From: Dinoroseobacter sp.
GTDB taxonomy: Bacteria > Pseudomonadota > Alphaproteobacteria > Rhodobacterales > Rhodobacteraceae
Assembly: GCA_030066795.1 (NCBI GenBank)
Contig: JASJAW010000001.1
Span: forward strand, 124,001 to 188,000
DNA: 64,000 bases
Direction of reading: 5' to 3'
This document shows positions 15,395-24,525 of this stretch, piece after piece. Position 1 is the stretch's first letter, and every line of letters begins with the position of its first letter. The notes under the pieces are model-generated. The model ran no database searches. It had not been told where the DNA came from and was given only the letters and a program-made list of their open reading frames with translations. The position numbers and the translations under genes were made by a program.

Positions 15395-17338
15395 GTGCCG
15401 AACAAGCTGACAACGGCCGCGGCTGCGGCGGAACTGGTGCGTGACGGCGACTGGATCACCACATCCGGATTCGTTGGAATTGGTGTCCCGGAAGAACTGC
15501 TGTCTGCGTTAGAAGAGCGTTTTGAAAAAACCAAGTCGCCGCGGGACCTGTCTCTCTTTTTTGCAGCCGGGCAGGGCGACGGCAAAGACCGGGGATTGAA
15601 CCGACTGGGGCATGAAGGCTTGCTCGCGCGGGTGATCGGTGGGCATTGGGGCCTGATCCCGAAGGTCGCAAAACTTGCCACAGAGGGCAAAATCGAAGGA
15701 TGGAACCTGCCGCAGGGCGTGATCAGCCATCTTTACCGAGACATTGCGGCAGGAAAGCCCGGAACGCTCACCCGGGTCGGGCTCGGTACATTTGTCGATC
15801 CACGCCTGCAGGGCGGGCGGATCAACGAGCGCACGCCAGAAGGCCTCGTTCAGGTGATGGAGATCGGCGGGCAGGAACATCTGTTTTTCAAAGCCCACCC
15901 GCTCAACGTTGCTCTCCTGCGTGGCACCTCGGCCGATCCGGCGGGCAATATCTCGATGGAACGCGAGGCGCTGGTGATCGACAATCTGGCGCAGGCGATG
16001 GCGGTGAAGAACTCCGGCGGGGTCGTGATCGTGCAGGTCGAACGCATCGTGGCACGCCATGGGTTGAATCCGCGCGACGTGGTGATCCCGGGCGCACTGG
16101 TCGATGCTGTGGTGGTCAGCCAGCCCGAGAACCATCACCAGACCTTCGCCACACCCTACAGCCACGCGTTTTCGGGCCAGTTCCGCGTCGACGCGGACCA
16201 AGTGCCGGACATGCCCCTGACCGCGCGGAAAGTAATCGCGCGCCGTGCGGCGTTCGAGCTGCCCGTCAACGGTGTGGTCAATCTCGGTATCGGCATGCCG
16301 GAAGGAGTCGCCGCGGTCGCCGGCGAAGAGCGTTTGCTCTCCCACCTCACCCTGACCGCCGAGCCGGGCGTGATCGGTGGCCAACCTGCTTCAGGCCTCG
16401 ATTTCGGAGCTGCAGTCAACACGGACGCAGTGGTGGCCCAGAACGCTCAGTTCGATTTCTATGATGGCGGCGGGCTCGATATTGCCGTGCTGGGCATGGC
16501 CGAGGTCGACGCAACTGGAAACGTCAATGTCTCGCGTTTCGGGCCGAAACTTGCAGGCGCAGGCGGGTTCATCAATATCAGCCAGAACGCCCGTGCGGTG
16601 GTGTTTGCCGGCACCTTCACTTCGGTCGGGCTCGATGTCGCGATCGCGGAGGGAGCTCTTGAAATTCGTTCGGAAGGCCGGGTGCGCAAATTTGTCGACG
16701 CGGTGGAGCAGGTGACGTTCTCGGGCAAGCTTGCCGCCGAGGCGGGCAAGAAGGTGCTTTATGTTACCGAGCGGGCTGTATTCCAGCTCAAGCCCGACGG
16801 ACTGCATCTGATAGAGATCGCGCCGGGTGTAGACCTGCAGACAGATGTTCTGGACCATATGGGGTTCGCGCCGGTGATCGGCGAAGTAACCGAGATGGAC
16901 CCGCGCATCTTCCTCGATGCGCCGATGGAGCTCGCCGTGGATCTGCTGCATCTCGACCTCGACGATCGTATGGCGCTCTCACCCGACCAAAGACAACTGT
17001 TTCTGAACTTCGAAAAAATGCGGGTCCGGGCGCAGGTCGACGTGGATCGGGTGCGCGACAAGGTGGAGGCGCTGTGCGCCCCGCTGTCCCATCGGGTCGA
17101 TGTTATTGCCAATTACGACGGAGCCAAAATCGATGATGAAATCGAGGATGCCTGGGTGAACATGGTCAAGGCCATGGAGGATCGCTTCTACGGCACGGTC
17201 ACGCGGTATTCGGGCTCGGCCTTCATGCGCATGAAATTGGGTGACGCTTTCGCGCGGGATGTCAAAGCCCATGTATTCGAGACCGCGACCGAAGCACGTG
17301 CGTTTTTAAGTGCTGCCAAAGACGGCGGATTGAACTAA
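15395..17338 (+). CDS. Fused acyl-CoA:carboxylate CoA-transferase (propionate CoA-transferase/YdiF type) with C-terminal extension
   Basis: A 647-residue class I CoA-transferase with alpha and beta halves fused. I start at the GTG at 15395, preceded by GGGGGAAGG; the upstream frame has no family similarity. The alpha half begins LTTAAAAAELVRDGDWITTSG, and the beta half contains NGVVNLGIGMPEGVAAVA and the catalytic Glu323 in TAEPGVIGG, the residue that forms the glutamyl-CoA thioester. Pct/YdiF proteins are about 520 residues; here an extra 120-odd residues follow, including FYGTVTRYSGSAFMRMKLG, whose role I do not know. It probably moves CoA from acetyl- or another acyl-CoA onto a catabolic acid. 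Confidence 0.87.
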   Translation: MPNKLTTAAAAAELVRDGDWITTSGFVGIGVPEELLSALEERFEKTKSPRDLSLFFAAGQGDGKDRGLNRLGHEGLLARVIGGHWGLIPKVAKLATEGKIEGWNLPQGVISHLYRDIAAGKPGTLTRVGLGTFVDPRLQGGRINERTPEGLVQVMEIGGQEHLFFKAHPLNVALLRGTSADPAGNISMEREALVIDNLAQAMAVKNSGGVVIVQVERIVARHGLNPRDVVIPGALVDAVVVSQPENHHQTFATPYSHAFSGQFRVDADQVPDMPLTARKVIARRAAFELPVNGVVNLGIGMPEGVAAVAGEERLLSHLTLTAEPGVIGGQPASGLDFGAAVNTDAVVAQNAQFDFYDGGGLDIAVLGMAEVDATGNVNVSRFGPKLAGAGGFINISQNARAVVFAGTFTSVGLDVAIAEGALEIRSEGRVRKFVDAVEQVTFSGKLAAEAGKKVLYVTERAVFQLKPDGLHLIEIAPGVDLQTDVLDHMGFAPVIGEVTEMDPRIFLDAPMELAVDLLHLDLDDRMALSPDQRQLFLNFEKMRVRAQVDVDRVRDKVEALCAPLSHRVDVIANYDGAKIDDEIEDAWVNMVKAMEDRFYGTVTRYSGSAFMRMKLGDAFARDVKAHVFETATEARAFLSAAKDGGLN

Positions 17339-17379
17339 GTCTCCCACCAGCGAAAATACAAAACGCGTTGGAGGCACGC

Positions 17380-18054
17380 ATGAGCAGGCGATATGAGGCG
17401 GTGGTCTTTGACCTCGACGGCACCCTTGTGGACAGCGCGCCCGACATGGCCGATGCGTTAAACGCAACAATGGCAGAGGTCGGTCTCGCACCATTTTCTT
17501 TGGCCGAAGCCACCTCTTTTGTCGGCTCGGGCGCTCTCATCCTGCTGAAACGCGCTCTGGCAGCGCGCGGCGTGACGGAGTTTGATCCGGCGCAGATGCG
17601 GGATCGGTTCGTGGAAATCTACGAAGACAAGCTCGATGGAAAAACAGCGCCGTTTCCCGGGGTCGTCGAGATGTTGCAGCGCCTGCAGTTTGCGGGCGTT
17701 CCCATGGGGTTGTGCACCAACAAACCCGAAGGCCCGGCGCGCGCTGTGTGCGCCGCGCTCGGTCTTTCGCCTTTCTTCAAGGTGATCGTGGGCGGCGACA
17801 CGCTTCCAGTTCTAAAACCCGATCCGTCCCCGCTTCTCCACGCCTGCACAGGCCTTGGGGCGGCGCCAGAGGCCACGCTCTATGTGGGGGATAGCGATGT
17901 GGACTACGCCACTGCAAAAGCTGCGGGAACACCCTTTGCCTTCGTGGAGTGTGGGTATCAGTCACGTCCGATTGCGAACTTCGATCCCGATTTCCGACTG
18001 GGCGGCCCGCATCTTGTCGATGGCCTTCTCCTGCCTCAGGCCGCGCCTTCCTGA
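17380..18054 (+). CDS. HAD-superfamily phosphatase, phosphoglycolate-phosphatase-like
   Basis: A 224-residue HAD hydrolase. The ATG at 17380 has GGAGG 5 nt upstream. Motif I is VFDLDGTLVDSAP at residues 7-19 (Asp nucleophile and acid/base Asp), motif II is LCTNKP, motif III Lys lies in LKPDPSP, and motif IV is YVGDSDVDYATAKAAG. This matches the Gph/Pgp group, but many relatives have other phosphate substrates. It follows the CoA-transferase by about 40 nt in the same direction and overlaps the 3' end of the convergent oxidoreductase gene by 19 nt. Confidence 0.85.
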   Translation: MSRRYEAVVFDLDGTLVDSAPDMADALNATMAEVGLAPFSLAEATSFVGSGALILLKRALAARGVTEFDPAQMRDRFVEIYEDKLDGKTAPFPGVVEMLQRLQFAGVPMGLCTNKPEGPARAVCAALGLSPFFKVIVGGDTLPVLKPDPSPLLHACTGLGAAPEATLYVGDSDVDYATAKAAGTPFAFVECGYQSRPIANFDPDFRLGGPHLVDGLLLPQAAPS

Positions 18055-19163
18055 CGGGCATCGTCGGCGCGCAGCGGGATCGACTGTCCGGTTTCAATGG
18101 ATTTCTGTGCCGCGAGGCCCATTTCCACTGCTTTCCAACCGTCCTGCGCAGTCACCTCGGGCGCCTCTGTTTCTCCGCGCACGAGCGCTGCAAATCGCAC
18201 ATGCTGGAAGAAGGTCGCGCCGTTGTGGTCACCGGCGTCGAGAAGCGCGGGGTTGACCGGCACCTCTTCACGGTGCGGCCCCATCGGGTGGCGCGGGCTG
18301 ATCTGCAGTTCCGGGACCGGCGGTGCGCCCATCTCGGCAGGCCAGAATCGCCCGGGTCCCGGCACAAAGGCTTCGATCTTTCCTTTGGGGCCAACCGCTG
18401 CAAGCTCTTCCTGATAGCGGCTGCCCTCAGCATACATGCACAGCTCAAGCATCGCGCGGGCGCCGTTTCTGAACTCGGCAATCACATAACCTGCGTCCAG
18501 AATGTCTGGTACACCCTCGCCATAACTTTCATCCTGATGGTTCCTGGCAGGGGGCGCGGAGGCCATGATGCGTACGGGTTCCGAGCCGAGTGCCAGCCGC
18601 ATCAGGTCGAAGAAATGGCAGCACTTTTCCACGAACGTCCCGCCAGTGTAGCGATTGAAGCGGTTCCAGTCGCCGACCTTTGGCAGGAAGGGGAACCTGT
18701 GTTCGCGGATGGTCAGCATAGTGATACCACCCGTCGCTTCCGCCGCGCGCTCAAGGAAGGCCGCGATCGGCGGCATGTAGCGGTACTCCATGGCGACCCA
18801 AACCGGCGCGGGGTAGCGCGCCAGCAGCGCCTTCAGTCGCGGCAGGTCTGCCGGATCGGTAAAGAGCGGTTTCTCCACCAGCAGCGGCAGCGGGCGCTTG
18901 GCTGCGATCTCGGCGATCTGGGAGACATGGGTAAAGTTCGGGCTGGCAATCACAAGTGCGTCGAGGTCGGGGCGTGCGAGAAGCTCCGACAATTGGGCAA
19001 CCGCAACTGCACCCGGCGCGAGCGCCTGCGCTTGGGCCCGCATCGCCGGATCGGGCTCGCAGATGGCTGCAACACGCGCGCCATCCAGCAGCGCGAGGTT
19101 TCGGATGTGTTCCTGTCCCATCATGCCGGTGCCGATGATGCCGTAATCGAGGGCTTTGGCCAT
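18036..19163 (-). CDS. Gfo/Idh/MocA-family NAD(P)-dependent oxidoreductase
   Basis: A 375-residue oxidoreductase with the N-terminal Rossmann motif YGIIGTGMMGQEH, the EKP signature at LLVEKPLFTD near residue 100, and a C-terminal alpha/beta domain. The family oxidises or reduces sugars, inositols and related polyols; the general-acid Lys is in EKP. It is transcribed with the GntR regulator immediately upstream (13-nt gap), away from the monooxygenase operon. The substrate is not evident. Confidence 0.87.
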   Translation of the reverse strand: MAKALDYGIIGTGMMGQEHIRNLALLDGARVAAICEPDPAMRAQAQALAPGAVAVAQLSELLARPDLDALVIASPNFTHVSQIAEIAAKRPLPLLVEKPLFTDPADLPRLKALLARYPAPVWVAMEYRYMPPIAAFLERAAEATGGITMLTIREHRFPFLPKVGDWNRFNRYTGGTFVEKCCHFFDLMRLALGSEPVRIMASAPPARNHQDESYGEGVPDILDAGYVIAEFRNGARAMLELCMYAEGSRYQEELAAVGPKGKIEAFVPGPGRFWPAEMGAPPVPELQISPRHPMGPHREEVPVNPALLDAGDHNGATFFQHVRFAALVRGETEAPEVTAQDGWKAVEMGLAAQKSIETGQSIPLRADDARQEGAA

Positions 19164-19175
19164 TTGCCTGCGTCC

Positions 19176-19886
19176 TTACCTCAGCCGTTGCACATACCGC
19201 GCCCGGTCCCCGTGAAACCAGGTGCGCGAATACTCCACTTCCGCCCCGCCGGTTTCCCAGGCCATGCGCTCCACGAACCCGGCGGTCTCTCCCGGGGCGG
19301 CCAATGCCTCGGGGGTCCAGTCCGGGAAAGGCGCAATATGCAACCGGTCCTCCGCGCGCGCGACCCACAGACCAAGCCGGTTTTGATAAGTCCTGTAAAG
19401 TGATTCGGACATTTGGGCCGCGGTAAGCGTGCCGGACGCAGCGTCGAGCCAGATCTCTTCGGCTGCGACGGGGGTATTGTCCAGAAAGCGGAGACGCCGA
19501 ATGCGCGTTGCGCGGTCGCTTGCCCCGAATTCGGGCAAGTCAGCGGGCTTTGCCATTTTTCGGATGTCGAGCAGTTCCGCGCGCGGCAGGCCCCCTCCGT
19601 CAGGGCGCTCCAGTCGGAAAAAGGCATAGACACCGGCCTCGGCATCGTCCGTCTGAATGTAGTTGCCCGAGCCTTGGACGCGACGCAAAAATCCCTTGTC
19701 CTCAAGCGCGGCAAGTGCTTTGCGCAGCGTTCCGACCGACGTTCCGAGCTCTGACGCCATCGCGCGTTCGGGCGGCAATCGCTCCCCGTCCAGCAGCCGC
19801 CCGGCCTGAATGTCGCGGATGAGGCTTTCGCTAATCTGCATGTGTTTCGGGAGCGCGGTGAGAGGCGGCATTTGGCGTGGCTTCAA
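19176..19886 (-). CDS. GntR-family transcriptional regulator, HutC subfamily (second)
   Basis: A 236-residue regulator: winged helix-turn-helix at residues about 15-75 (ESLIRDIQAGRLLDGERLPP, ELGTSVGTLRKALAALEDKG, VQGSGNYI) followed by a shorter UTRA ligand domain. A second ATG (MPPLTALPKH) five codons in is an alternative start. It is divergent from the monooxygenase-TRAP operon and likely controls it together with the adjacent oxidoreductase gene. Confidence 0.87.
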   Translation of the reverse strand: MKPRQMPPLTALPKHMQISESLIRDIQAGRLLDGERLPPERAMASELGTSVGTLRKALAALEDKGFLRRVQGSGNYIQTDDAEAGVYAFFRLERPDGGGLPRAELLDIRKMAKPADLPEFGASDRATRIRRLRFLDNTPVAAEEIWLDAASGTLTAAQMSESLYRTYQNRLGLWVARAEDRLHIAPFPDWTPEALAAPGETAGFVERMAWETGGAEVEYSRTWFHGDRARYVQRLR

Positions 19887-19963
19887 AATTGATACAGTAT
19901 TGATCTACATCATTGCGGGTGCTACGCAAAGATTAAACTGCACCTTAAACGAAAGGTCTCGAC
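19887..19963. promoter_or_regulatory. Divergent promoter region of module B with candidate operator
   Basis: This 77-nt AT-rich gap separates the divergent regulator and monooxygenase genes. It holds an odd palindrome ATAC-A-GTAT at 19892-19900 set within two direct ATTGAT copies. The half-site ATACAG also forms part of the 6894-6913 palindrome in front of the other HutC-type regulator. The positions suit an operator; promoter boxes are not clear enough to mark. Confidence 0.35.
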
Positions 19964-21118
19964 ATGACCGTCGTGCCCGTCACCTCCGCCGATCTGGACG
20001 CTGCCGAAGTCTCCTGGTTCTCAGCGTTGTGTTCCGATGATTACCAGTTCCTGGGCGTGCCGGACGGCGCGCTGCGGTCCAGCTGGGCGCATTGCTCTGA
20101 TATCGTGAAAACGGCAGAGCGGCTGGGATTTCGCAACATTCTTTGCCCGTCCTCCTATCAGGTGGGGCAGGACACGCTGAGCTTCGTGGCGGGCTGCGCG
20201 CCGATCACGTCCAAAATCAACCTTCTGGCTGCAGTACGCTGTGGCGAGATGCAGCCGATCATGCTCGCGCGCACGATCGCGACGCTGGACCACATGCTCG
20301 AAGGGCGGCTGACGGTGAACATCATCAGCTCGGACTTCCCCGGGGAAAAGGCAGAGTCGGGCTATCGCTACCAGCGCTCCCGCGAGGTGGTGGAGATCCT
20401 CAAGCAGGCCTGGACGCAAGACGAGATCAACCACGACGGCGAGGTCTATCAGTTCTCAGGCCTGACCACCGATCCCGCGCGTCCGTATCAGACCGGTGGG
20501 CCGCTTTTGTATTTCGGCGGCTATTCCCCGGCCGCGCTCGACCTTTGCGGGCAACATTGCGACGTCTACCTGATGTGGCCCGAACCCAAGGACCAGATCG
20601 CCGAGCGGATGAAGGCCGTGAACGCCGTGGCGGCGAAATACAACCGCACGCTCGACTACGGCCTGCGCGTCCACATGATCGTCCGGGAAACCGAGGCCGA
20701 AGCGAAAGAATACGCCGAGCACCTCGTGTCAAAACTCGATGACGAATACGGCCAGCTGATCCGCGAACGCGCACTGGACTCGGGCTCGCTCGGTGTCTCG
20801 CATCAGGCCCGCGCGCGTGAACTCGCGGACCAGTTCGGCTATGTCGAACCCCATCTCTGGACCGGTGTCGGACGCGCACGCTCGGGCTGTGGTGCAGCGC
20901 TTGTCGGCTCTGCCGACCAGATCCTGTCGGAGATCGAAGAATACAAGAAGATGGGCATCCGCGCCTTCATCTTCTCGGGCTATCCCCATATCGAAGAGGC
21001 AGAATTTTTCGGCAAACTCGTCCTGCCGGAGTTGAAAACCTGCTCAATGCCCCATGTCTACGGGCGGGTCCCCGCGACCGCACCCGCAACCCCCTTAGGT
21101 ATAGGAGAGCGCCGCTGA
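19964..21118 (+). CDS. FMN-dependent monooxygenase, SsuD (alkanesulfonate monooxygenase) subfamily of luciferase-like enzymes
   Basis: A 384-residue bacterial-luciferase-fold flavin monooxygenase. The SsuD pattern is clear along its length: TIATLDHMLEGRLTVNIIS, PLLYFGGYSPAALDLC, CDVYLMWPEPKDQI, then LRVHMIVRETEAEA (the RxH pair used by SsuD) and GRARSGCGAALVGS. SsuD oxygenates C1 of alkanesulfonates with reduced FMN, releasing sulfite and an aldehyde; relatives attack other C-S, C-N or C-C bonds. A flavin reductase two genes downstream and an aldo/keto reductase between them (4-nt or shorter overlaps) support a two-component monooxygenase making a carbonyl product. The true substrate is not known. 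Confidence 0.88.
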   Translation: MTVVPVTSADLDAAEVSWFSALCSDDYQFLGVPDGALRSSWAHCSDIVKTAERLGFRNILCPSSYQVGQDTLSFVAGCAPITSKINLLAAVRCGEMQPIMLARTIATLDHMLEGRLTVNIISSDFPGEKAESGYRYQRSREVVEILKQAWTQDEINHDGEVYQFSGLTTDPARPYQTGGPLLYFGGYSPAALDLCGQHCDVYLMWPEPKDQIAERMKAVNAVAAKYNRTLDYGLRVHMIVRETEAEAKEYAEHLVSKLDDEYGQLIRERALDSGSLGVSHQARARELADQFGYVEPHLWTGVGRARSGCGAALVGSADQILSEIEEYKKMGIRAFIFSGYPHIEEAEFFGKLVLPELKTCSMPHVYGRVPATAPATPLGIGERR

Positions 21119-22008
21119 TGGAGCGCGTATCCCTCACAAACGACCTCAGCCTCAGCCGCATCGTCTACGGTATGTGGCGGCTGGATGAAGACAAAGACAC
21201 AAGCCCGGCGCATATCCACGCCAAAATAGAAAGTTGCCTTGCCCAAGGCATCACCACCATGGACCAGGCCGACATCTACGGCGGCTACATGGCCGAAGAA
21301 CTGCTTGGGGCAGCCTTTGCTGCCGCGCCGGACCTGCGTAGCAAGGTCGAGGTGGTGACCAAATGCGATATCATCGCGCCGATGGGCCGCTACGCCACAG
21401 CGAAGGTAAAACACTACAACACCTCCCGCGCGCATATCGAAGCCTCGGTCGAGCATTCGCTGCGCCTGATGCGGATCGAACAGATCGACCTGCTGCTCAT
21501 CCACCGCCCGGACCCCTTCATGGACCCGTTCGAAACCGGCCCGGCCCTGGATGATCTGGTCGCGTCGGGCAAGGTGCGCGCTGTGGGGGTGTCAAACTTC
21601 AAGCTGCACGACTGGACGCTGCTGCAATCGGCGATGAAAACGCCCCTTTGCACCAACCAGATCGAGATCAGCCTGACTTCCAACGAGGCCTTCACCAACG
21701 GCGATATCGCCTTTCTGCAGGAACGCAAGATCGCGCCAATGGCCTGGTCCCCGCTTGGCGGTGGCAGCCTGATGACCGGCGACAGCCCGGCAGGCAAGGC
21801 GCTGGAGGCAATCGCGCAGGCGCAGGGCGTGGACCGTGCGTCGGTCGCGGTGGCGTGGTTGCTGGCGCATCCGGCGGGTATTCTGCCGGTTATGGGTACG
21901 AACCGGCTTGACCGCATCGCCCGCTTTCAGGAAGCCTTGCAGGTGAACATGGACCGCGAGACATGGTTTGCCCTTTACGAGGCTGCCAATGGCGCGGAGG
22001 TCCCCTGA
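21118..22008 (+). CDS. Aldo/keto reductase
   Basis: A 296-residue (alpha/beta)8 aldo/keto reductase of the YdhF-like group. The tetrad is visible: Asp and Tyr in MDQADIYGG, Lys in VVTKCDII and His in LLIHRPDPF, with the NADPH-binding C-terminus LPVMGTNRLDRI. Its ATG shares the A of the monooxygenase TGA stop. In this operon it could reduce the aldehyde or ketone produced by the monooxygenase. Confidence 0.88.
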   Translation: MERVSLTNDLSLSRIVYGMWRLDEDKDTSPAHIHAKIESCLAQGITTMDQADIYGGYMAEELLGAAFAAAPDLRSKVEVVTKCDIIAPMGRYATAKVKHYNTSRAHIEASVEHSLRLMRIEQIDLLLIHRPDPFMDPFETGPALDDLVASGKVRAVGVSNFKLHDWTLLQSAMKTPLCTNQIEISLTSNEAFTNGDIAFLQERKIAPMAWSPLGGGSLMTGDSPAGKALEAIAQAQGVDRASVAVAWLLAHPAGILPVMGTNRLDRIARFQEALQVNMDRETWFALYEAANGAEVP

Positions 22009-22529
22009 TGGCTGACGGAGGACGCCCCTTACCCATGGATCGCTTCATTCCAGGACCGGACAACACACGCACCTTGCGCAATGCGCTCGGTCGTTTCCCG
22101 ACCGGCGTGACAGTGGTCACGATCAGCACGCCGGATGGCCCGATGGGCATCACGGTCAATTCATTTGCTTCGGTCTCGCTGGAACCGCCGTTGCTGCTCT
22201 GGTGCCCCGGCAAGGCGTCCTCGCGCTACGAGGCATTCGCGGGCGCCGACCGCTTCGCCATTCATGTGCTGGGACAGGATCACCTTGATCTTGCAATGGG
22301 TTTTGCCAAACGGCCTGATGCGTTTGAAGGCATCGCGCTCGACGATTGCCCAAACGGCGTGCCGTTAATTGCGGATTGCCTTGCGCGGTTCGAGTGTGAG
22401 ACGGTGCAACGACACGAGGCCGGCGACCACTCCATTGTGGTCGGTCAGGTGACACAGGCGTCGCTTCGCGATGGCGAGGCGCTGGTCTTTTCCGAAGGGA
22501 TGTTCGGAAGGTTCGTCGGGGCCGTTTAA
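22008..22529 (+). CDS. Flavin reductase domain protein (partner of the monooxygenase)
   Basis: A 173-residue flavin-reductase-like split-barrel protein. The ATG at 22008 overlaps the stop of the aldo/keto reductase (ATGA), so I prefer it to the upstream start inside that gene. The FMN site is visible in FPTGVTVVTISTPDGPMGIT, VNSFASVSLEPPLLLWC and RFAIHVLGQDH. Such proteins deliver FMNH2 from NAD(P)H to two-component monooxygenases, and its operon position strongly suggests it serves the SsuD-like enzyme. Confidence 0.87.
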   Translation: MADGGRPLPMDRFIPGPDNTRTLRNALGRFPTGVTVVTISTPDGPMGITVNSFASVSLEPPLLLWCPGKASSRYEAFAGADRFAIHVLGQDHLDLAMGFAKRPDAFEGIALDDCPNGVPLIADCLARFECETVQRHEAGDHSIVVGQVTQASLRDGEALVFSEGMFGRFVGAV

Positions 22530-22605
22530 GCCCGACACGATAAACGCGCAGAGGCTGGGCGCCAAATGACCCGGCCCGCGCACGGACGACAGGGAGGACG
22601 CGCCA

Positions 22606-23196
22606 ATGGGCGCATTGCTGGGCATTCTTGCCCCGATTTCTTTCGTGAACGAGCATGTGTTCCGGCTCGGACGCGCGATTGGCATCGTTGCGATGGCCCT
22701 TATGGTTGTTGCCATCCTGATCCAGGTCTTCTTTCGCTATGTCCTGAACAACGCGCTGCCCTGGCCGGATGAAGCCGCGCGCTTCTGCATGCTGTGGATG
22801 ACCGGCCTGATGGCCCCCACCGCGTTCCGTCGGGGCGGGTTTGTAGCGATTGACATGATCATGCTTGCCTTGCCGCGCGCGCTGGGCGCAGCACTGAACC
22901 TGTTCTTGCTCTTGATCTGCTTGCTTGTTCTTGTGGTCGCCGTCCAGATCGGATGGTCTGAGGTAACGGGATTCGGCGGCAAGTTTGCCACCGCCTCGCT
23001 CTACGTGCCCACCGATCTGACGTTCACCGAGTGGTTCCGCGTTCCGCGCAGCTGGATGATGGCGTCCTTGCTGGTGGGGATCATAATGATGATCTCAGCA
23101 AATATCGAACTGATCCTGCGCGCGGTCGTAACCCTGTTAGGGGGCGGCGACAAATTGCCGGAGATTCCCGGAGCTGATGCGGTGGGGGCCGAATAA
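22606..23196 (+). CDS. TRAP transporter small membrane subunit (DctQ family), module B
   Basis: A 196-residue membrane protein with four hydrophobic segments (about residues 22-45, 58-75, 95-117 and 143-165). The DctQ signature appears in FFRYVLNNALPWPDEAARF and FRRGGFVAIDM. GGGAGG lies 8 nt before the ATG. It follows the flavin reductase by 76 nt and heads a Q-M-P set, the reverse of the P-Q-M order in module A. Confidence 0.88.
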   Translation: MGALLGILAPISFVNEHVFRLGRAIGIVAMALMVVAILIQVFFRYVLNNALPWPDEAARFCMLWMTGLMAPTAFRRGGFVAIDMIMLALPRALGAALNLFLLLICLLVLVVAVQIGWSEVTGFGGKFATASLYVPTDLTFTEWFRVPRSWMMASLLVGIIMMISANIELILRAVVTLLGGGDKLPEIPGADAVGAE

Positions 23197-23197
23197 G

Positions 23198-24487
23198 ATG
23201 CTGATATGGTTCCTCCCCGTCTTTCTCATCTTCCTGATGATCGGCCTGCCGGTTTTCTTTGGCCTGATTGCGGCCCCGGGGTTGCTGCTATGGCTCAATG
23301 GGCAAGAGAAGGACATCACGCTTCTCTACCGCAATGTTTACAACGGTATGGACAGCTTCCCGTTGATGGCGATCCCGTTCTTCATGCTGGCGGGCGAGTT
23401 GATGAACCGTGGTGGTATTACGATCCGGCTGGTGGAGTTCTCCCAGGCGCTTATGGGCCACCTGCGTGGCGGTTTGGCACACGTAAACATTCTGTCCTCG
23501 ATGCTCTTTGCAGGACTTTCCGGCTCGGCGGTGGCCGATACTTCGGCGCTGGGCTCGATGCTGATCCCGGCGATGGAGAAACAAGGCTACACCCGCCGCT
23601 TCGCAGCCGCGATCACGGCCGCCAGTTCGGTGATCGGCCCGATCATTCCACCCTCGGGCATCATGATCATTTACGCCTATGTGATGGGCGAAAGCGTCGC
23701 TGCGCTGTTCCTTGCGGGCATCGTGCCGGGGATCATGGTCGGCGTCGGTCTGATGCTCGTCACCAAGTTCATGGCCGACAAGTACGACTTCCCGGTCGCC
23801 TCGCGCAAAACCACATGGGGCGAGCGTGGCCAGGCGAGCCTCAAGGCCTTCTTCCCGCTGCTGACGCCCGTCATCATTCTCGGCGGTATCCTCGCCGGTG
23901 TTTTCACCCCGACCGAAGCCGCTGCGGTCGCCGTGGCTTACGCACTGTTCATCGGGCTGTTTGTGCTCCGCACACTGAAGGTATCGGAAATCCCAGATGT
24001 GCTTGGCCGCGCCGGTCTGACGTCAGCCGTGGTGTTGTTGCTCGTTGGCGCGGCAATGGCCTTCAAGACCGTGGTGTCGCTCAGCTACGCGCCGCAGATC
24101 ATGGCCGACTTTATGCTGTCGCTGTCGGAAAACCCGTTGATCCTGCTCTTCCTGATCAACCTGCTTCTGTTCGTGGTGGGGATGTTCCTCGATGCCGGCC
24201 CGGCGATCATCATTCTGGGTCCCATCCTCGGCCCGATCTTCGTCGATCTCGGCGTCGACCCTATCCACTTCGCGATCATCATGTCGGTGAACCTGACCGT
24301 GGGGCTTGCAACGCCGCCGATGGGGCTTGTCCTTTTCGTGGCCAGTTCAGTCTCAGGCGAAAGGGTCGAGAAGATCGCCCGCGCCATCCTGCCCTTCCTC
24401 GCGGTCGAGATCTTGGTGATCTTCCTGATCACCTATGTTCCGGCGATTTCCATGACGATCCCGCGGATCACCGGGTTCGCGAATTGA
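23198..24487 (+). CDS. TRAP transporter large membrane subunit (DctM family), module B
   Basis: A 429-residue, roughly 12-TM permease. I start at the ATG at 23198 (MLIWFLPVFLIF), 1 nt after the dctQ-like stop, rather than at the in-frame ATG 21 nt earlier that lies within that gene. DctM landmarks include FMLAGELMNRGGI, FAGLSGSAVADTSALGSML, IIPPSGIMIIYA, TPTEAAAVAVAYALF and ATPPMGLVLFV. It forms the ion-coupled channel with the DctQ subunit. Confidence 0.88.
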   Translation: MLIWFLPVFLIFLMIGLPVFFGLIAAPGLLLWLNGQEKDITLLYRNVYNGMDSFPLMAIPFFMLAGELMNRGGITIRLVEFSQALMGHLRGGLAHVNILSSMLFAGLSGSAVADTSALGSMLIPAMEKQGYTRRFAAAITAASSVIGPIIPPSGIMIIYAYVMGESVAALFLAGIVPGIMVGVGLMLVTKFMADKYDFPVASRKTTWGERGQASLKAFFPLLTPVIILGGILAGVFTPTEAAAVAVAYALFIGLFVLRTLKVSEIPDVLGRAGLTSAVVLLLVGAAMAFKTVVSLSYAPQIMADFMLSLSENPLILLFLINLLLFVVGMFLDAGPAIIILGPILGPIFVDLGVDPIHFAIIMSVNLTVGLATPPMGLVLFVASSVSGERVEKIARAILPFLAVEILVIFLITYVPAISMTIPRITGFAN

Positions 24488-24525
24488 TACAAATTGTAAA
24501 ACAGGTCCATCTAGGGAGGTACAAG

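Noticed and set aside
17949..19403. 484-codon plus-strand open frame
   Set aside because: Antisense to the Gfo/Idh oxidoreductase and GntR genes, which have clear motifs.
23206..24525. Long plus-strand open frame running out of phase through the second DctM gene into the DctP gene
   Set aside because: It has Arg/Pro/Gly-rich shadow composition and overlaps a convincing DctM; the DctP protein has its own AGGGAGG site and signal peptide at 24526.
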